Below are positions 60,950 to 64,000 of a stretch of DNA of 64,000 nucleotides, piece by piece. Origin of the DNA: Deinococcus aquaedulcis (GTDB lineage Bacteria; Deinococcota; Deinococci; Deinococcales; Deinococcaceae); the NCBI RefSeq assembly GCF_019693445.1, contig NZ_JAHRBL010000005.1, forward strand, positions 62,001-126,000, in the 5' to 3' direction. The notes beneath the pieces are model-generated. The model worked only from the letters and a program-made list of their open reading frames with translations, was not told where the DNA came from and searched no databases. How positions within the stretch are numbered: the first letter of the stretch is position 1; each line of letters begins with the position of its first letter. The translations under genes were made by a program, and so were the position numbers.

Positions 60950-62044
60950 ATGTCGCAGCCGACCCCCCTGCCCGCCCCCGCCCACTCGCCCCGCCTGCGC
61001 GCTGGCCTTCGCCTGGAGCCCTACGACGCCCGCACCGCCCCGGACGCGCTGGTGGAGGCGCTGGCGGTCTTTGCCACCGCCCAGCTGCACGAACGGCAGC
61101 CGGATGATCCGGCCATTCAGCCCGGGCAGCTGGCTGCGCAGCTGCGCCATCTGCCCCCGTTCGTGAACCTTCCCGCCTGGGCCGTGTGGGACGGCGGACG
61201 CGTGGTGGCCGAGGCGAACGTGGCCCTGGTGAACCTGGACCAGAACCGGCATCTGGCGCAGGTGAACCTGGGGGTGCTGGCCCCCTACCGCCGCCAGGGC
61301 CTGGGCCGCGCCCTGCTGGCGCAGGTGACGGAGGCCGCCCACGAGGCTGACCGCCGGCTGCTGCTGCTGGGCAGCCACGCCCGGGTGCCTGCAGGCGAGG
61401 CGGCCCTGCGCCGCGCTGGGGCCACCCCGGGCCTGAGCGCGCAGGTGAACCAGCTGGCGCTGGCAGACCTGTCGCATGAACAGCTGGCGCAGTGGGCCGC
61501 CCAGGGGGAAGCGCGCGCCCAGGGCCACCGACTGGAGCTGTGGGAAGGCGAAGTGCCCGAGGCTGACATCGCCGCCTTTGCCGAGCTGACCCAGGTGATG
61601 AACGACCAGCCGCTGGGCGACCTGGACGTGGAAGACAGCACACTGAGCACCGAGCAGTTCCGCGAGGTGGAGGCGCACTTTCAGGCCTCGGGGCGCCAGC
61701 GCGTGCTGGTGGTGGCCCGGCGACCGAACGACGGCGGCCTCGAGGGCTTTACCGAACTGACATGGCACCCGGCGCGGCCGACCCTGCTGGCCCAAGGCGC
61801 CACCGGGGTGCGGCCCGAGGCGCGGGGCCTGGGGCTGGGCCGCTGGCTGAAAGCCGCTGCCCTGCAGCGCGCCCTGGCCCGCAACCCGGAGGCCCGCTTT
61901 GTGCGCACCGAAAACGCTGACAGCAACGCGGCCATGCGCCGGATCAACGAGGAGATGGGCTTCCGGCCCTACTCGACCACCACCCTCTGGCAACTGGAGG
62001 TGCCCCAGGCGCAGGCGTATCTGGCCGGGGCAGCGGGGCGCTAA
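60950..62044 (+). CDS. GNAT-family acetyltransferase, two-domain
   Basis: 364 aa. Two GNAT folds: acetyl-CoA loop VLAPYRRQGLGRALLAQ near residue 108 and VRPEARGLGLGRWLKAAA near residue 288. The second domain ends NAAMRRINEEMGFRPY, with W-Q-L-E-V as last strand. Double GNAT proteins include MshD (mycothiol synthase) and Eis-like enzymes, but the substrate here cannot be told. RBS aggagg precedes the ATG. Probably co-transcribed with the regulator. Confidence 0.87.
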   Translation: MSQPTPLPAPAHSPRLRAGLRLEPYDARTAPDALVEALAVFATAQLHERQPDDPAIQPGQLAAQLRHLPPFVNLPAWAVWDGGRVVAEANVALVNLDQNRHLAQVNLGVLAPYRRQGLGRALLAQVTEAAHEADRRLLLLGSHARVPAGEAALRRAGATPGLSAQVNQLALADLSHEQLAQWAAQGEARAQGHRLELWEGEVPEADIAAFAELTQVMNDQPLGDLDVEDSTLSTEQFREVEAHFQASGRQRVLVVARRPNDGGLEGFTELTWHPARPTLLAQGATGVRPEARGLGLGRWLKAAALQRALARNPEARFVRTENADSNAAMRRINEEMGFRPYSTTTLWQLEVPQAQAYLAGAAGR

Positions 62045-62053
62045 GTATCTCGC

Positions 62054-62186
62054 GGTTGATCTAAAGATCAACCAAGCGGACTGGAACAGCTGCGCCGCAG
62101 AGCGAGGAGCGAAAAAAGGACCTCACACCGGGAATGGAAACGTTTCGGTGCTCTTCTTCAACGTTGATGAGGTGAGGGGCAAGGTC
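62054..62186 (+). repeat. Structured intergenic repeat, copy B
   Basis: Palindrome ggttgatct-aa-agatcaacc (62054-62073), the linker with gcgccgcagagcgag and GAAAAAAG, then outer stem cctcac (62121-62126) / gtgagg (62172-62177) and inner aacgttt / aacgtt. The fifth base pair of the outer stem is A-T here and G-C in copy A, a compensatory change. Confidence 0.85.
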
Positions 62187-62198
62187 CCCAGCTAGGGT

Positions 62199-62235
62199 AA
62201 GCGGGGCGGCCAGGATCTTCCCGGCCGCCCCGCTT
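62199..62235. terminator. Terminator hairpin between convergent genes
   Basis: Perfect 13-bp stem aagcggggcggcc (62199-62211) / ggccgccccgctt (62223-62235), 11-nt loop, between the convergent GNAT and App1-like genes; T-rich ends are short on both sides. Confidence 0.75.
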
Positions 62236-62246
62236 CCCCTGCCCGC

Positions 62247-63341
<1,095 letters not shown>

Positions 63342-63416
63342 CCGCCCAGTCTAAGCGGCGCCTGCCCCCGGTCGCGTAAAGGCCACCTTGCGCCTTTGTT
63401 CAAACCAGGGCTGAGG

Positions 63417-64000
63417 TCAGCGCCGCGCGGCGTCTGAGGCGCCACTGTGGTCGTAGCGGCGCCAGATCAGGCGCTGCACCACCCAGTCGCCCAGGGCCGG
63501 AAAGTGGCGCTCCAGCCACACCAGCGCGCGGTAGGGCGCGGGCACAACCGTTTCGGCACGCGGGCGCAGCAGCACGGCCGCCACAGCGCGCGCCACCACC
63601 TCGGGGCCCGGCATGGGCAGGCGGGCGCGGGCGGTCATCTCGCTTTTCACGAAGCCCGGCGCCACCAGACTGACGTGCACGCCGCTGCCCAGCAGTTCGC
63701 GCCGCAGGGCCAGCGAAAAGCCGCGCAGCCCGAATTTGCTGGCCGAATAGATGCCGTTGGTGGCCGCCAGCCCCGCCACCGAGCCGATGTTCACAATGTG
63801 CCCGCTGCCCTGGGCACGCAGGGCGGGCAGCACCAGCCGCGTGAGTTCAACTGGCGCTTCGAGATTCACCCGCAGCACCCGGAGGGGGTCGGCATCGTTC
63901 CACCACCAGCCGCGCTCCACGGTGACCCCGGCGTTGTTCACCAGCACGTCAATCCGGCCAAAGTGGGCCTGGGCAGCGGCCAGCAGCGCGCGGCGCGAGG
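63417..64000 (-). CDS. Short-chain dehydrogenase/reductase (N-terminus outside window)
   Basis: The frame stays open to the window edge. Seen from the edge: [28 protein letters not shown] with the catalytic Ser region, [11 protein letters not shown] (Tyr-x3-Lys) and [10 protein letters not shown]. The Rossmann TGxxxGxG motif is beyond the edge. C-terminal part with [17 protein letters not shown] may lie at the membrane. Substrate unknown. Confidence 0.88.
   Translation of the reverse strand, partial: SRRALLAAAQAHFGRIDVLVNNAGVTVERGWWWNDADPLRVLRVNLEAPVELTRLVLPALRAQGSGHIVNIGSVAGLAATNGIYSASKFGLRGFSLALRRELLGSGVHVSLVAPGFVKSEMTARARLPMPGPEVVARAVAAVLLRPRAETVVPAPYRALVWLERHFPALGDWVVQRLIWRRYDHSGASDAARR

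Noticed and set aside
60037..62186. Insertion sequence or composite transposon
   Set aside because: No transposase is encoded between or beside the inverted copies; the genes are a regulator and a GNAT enzyme. Kept as a structured repeat instead.

Overview
The window is a gene-dense, high-GC stretch of bacterial chromosome with the gene content and style of the Deinococcus lineage. The signs are a GH13 amylosucrase of the type known from Deinococcus, a sufC-sufB-sufD cluster, a Thermus/Deinococcus-like 14-gene NADH dehydrogenase operon, an archaeal/eukaryote-type ProS, many genes whose start codon lies 5-8 nt after a -10-like hexamer with no ribosome binding site, and many short intergenic repeats. 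This assignment is by recognition of families, not by a search. No rRNA, tRNA, CRISPR array, transposase or prophage was seen.

Layout. 1-12 kb: 3' end of adenine deaminase, a membrane diguanylate cyclase, a 2Fe-2S ferredoxin, a leftward pfkB kinase-mltG-small ORF-DUF421 operon, a molybdopterin-fold protein coupled to a sensor kinase, an SDR, a START-like protein and a zinc alcohol dehydrogenase. 12-19 kb: a secreted ClpP-like lipoprotein, coaX, and the suf Fe-S assembly cluster, which is interrupted by a YefM/YoeB-type toxin-antitoxin pair between sufC and sufB and by two AT-richer orphan genes between sufB and sufD. 19-25 kb: HD phosphohydrolase, PNPOx-like protein, amylosucrase with a palindromic operator, NADAR protein, proS. 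25-41 kb: leftward nuoA-B-C-D-orphan-E-F-G-H-I-J-K-L-M-N. 41-48 kb: a sensor kinase with a degenerate receiver, and a ROK regulator-sugar ABC transporter operon lacking its ATPase. 48-64 kb: lysS, a Gre-family factor, an MFS transporter, mutS2, an unknown two-gene unit (80-aa protein plus Cys-rich protein), a DIP1984-like protein, rarA, a NUDIX hydrolase, a winged-helix/GNAT pair bracketed by inverted structured repeats, an App1-like phosphatase and a partial SDR.

Themes. Fe-S biogenesis (suf) and its largest client (complex I) lie close together. Sugar handling is represented by amylosucrase, the pfkB kinase and the ABC transporter. Repair and replication functions are mutS2 and rarA.

Most unusual signals. 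(1) Many spacers, especially within the nuo and sugar-ABC operons, carry degenerate tandem repeats with a 7-nt or 8-nt period, often as two facing arrays that could fold into long hairpins. (2) A pair of about 135-bp inverted repeats with a compensatory stem change flanks the winged-helix/GNAT genes. (3) Extra genes sit inside essential operons. (4) Several apparent ATG starts appear to be part of the promoter -10 box.
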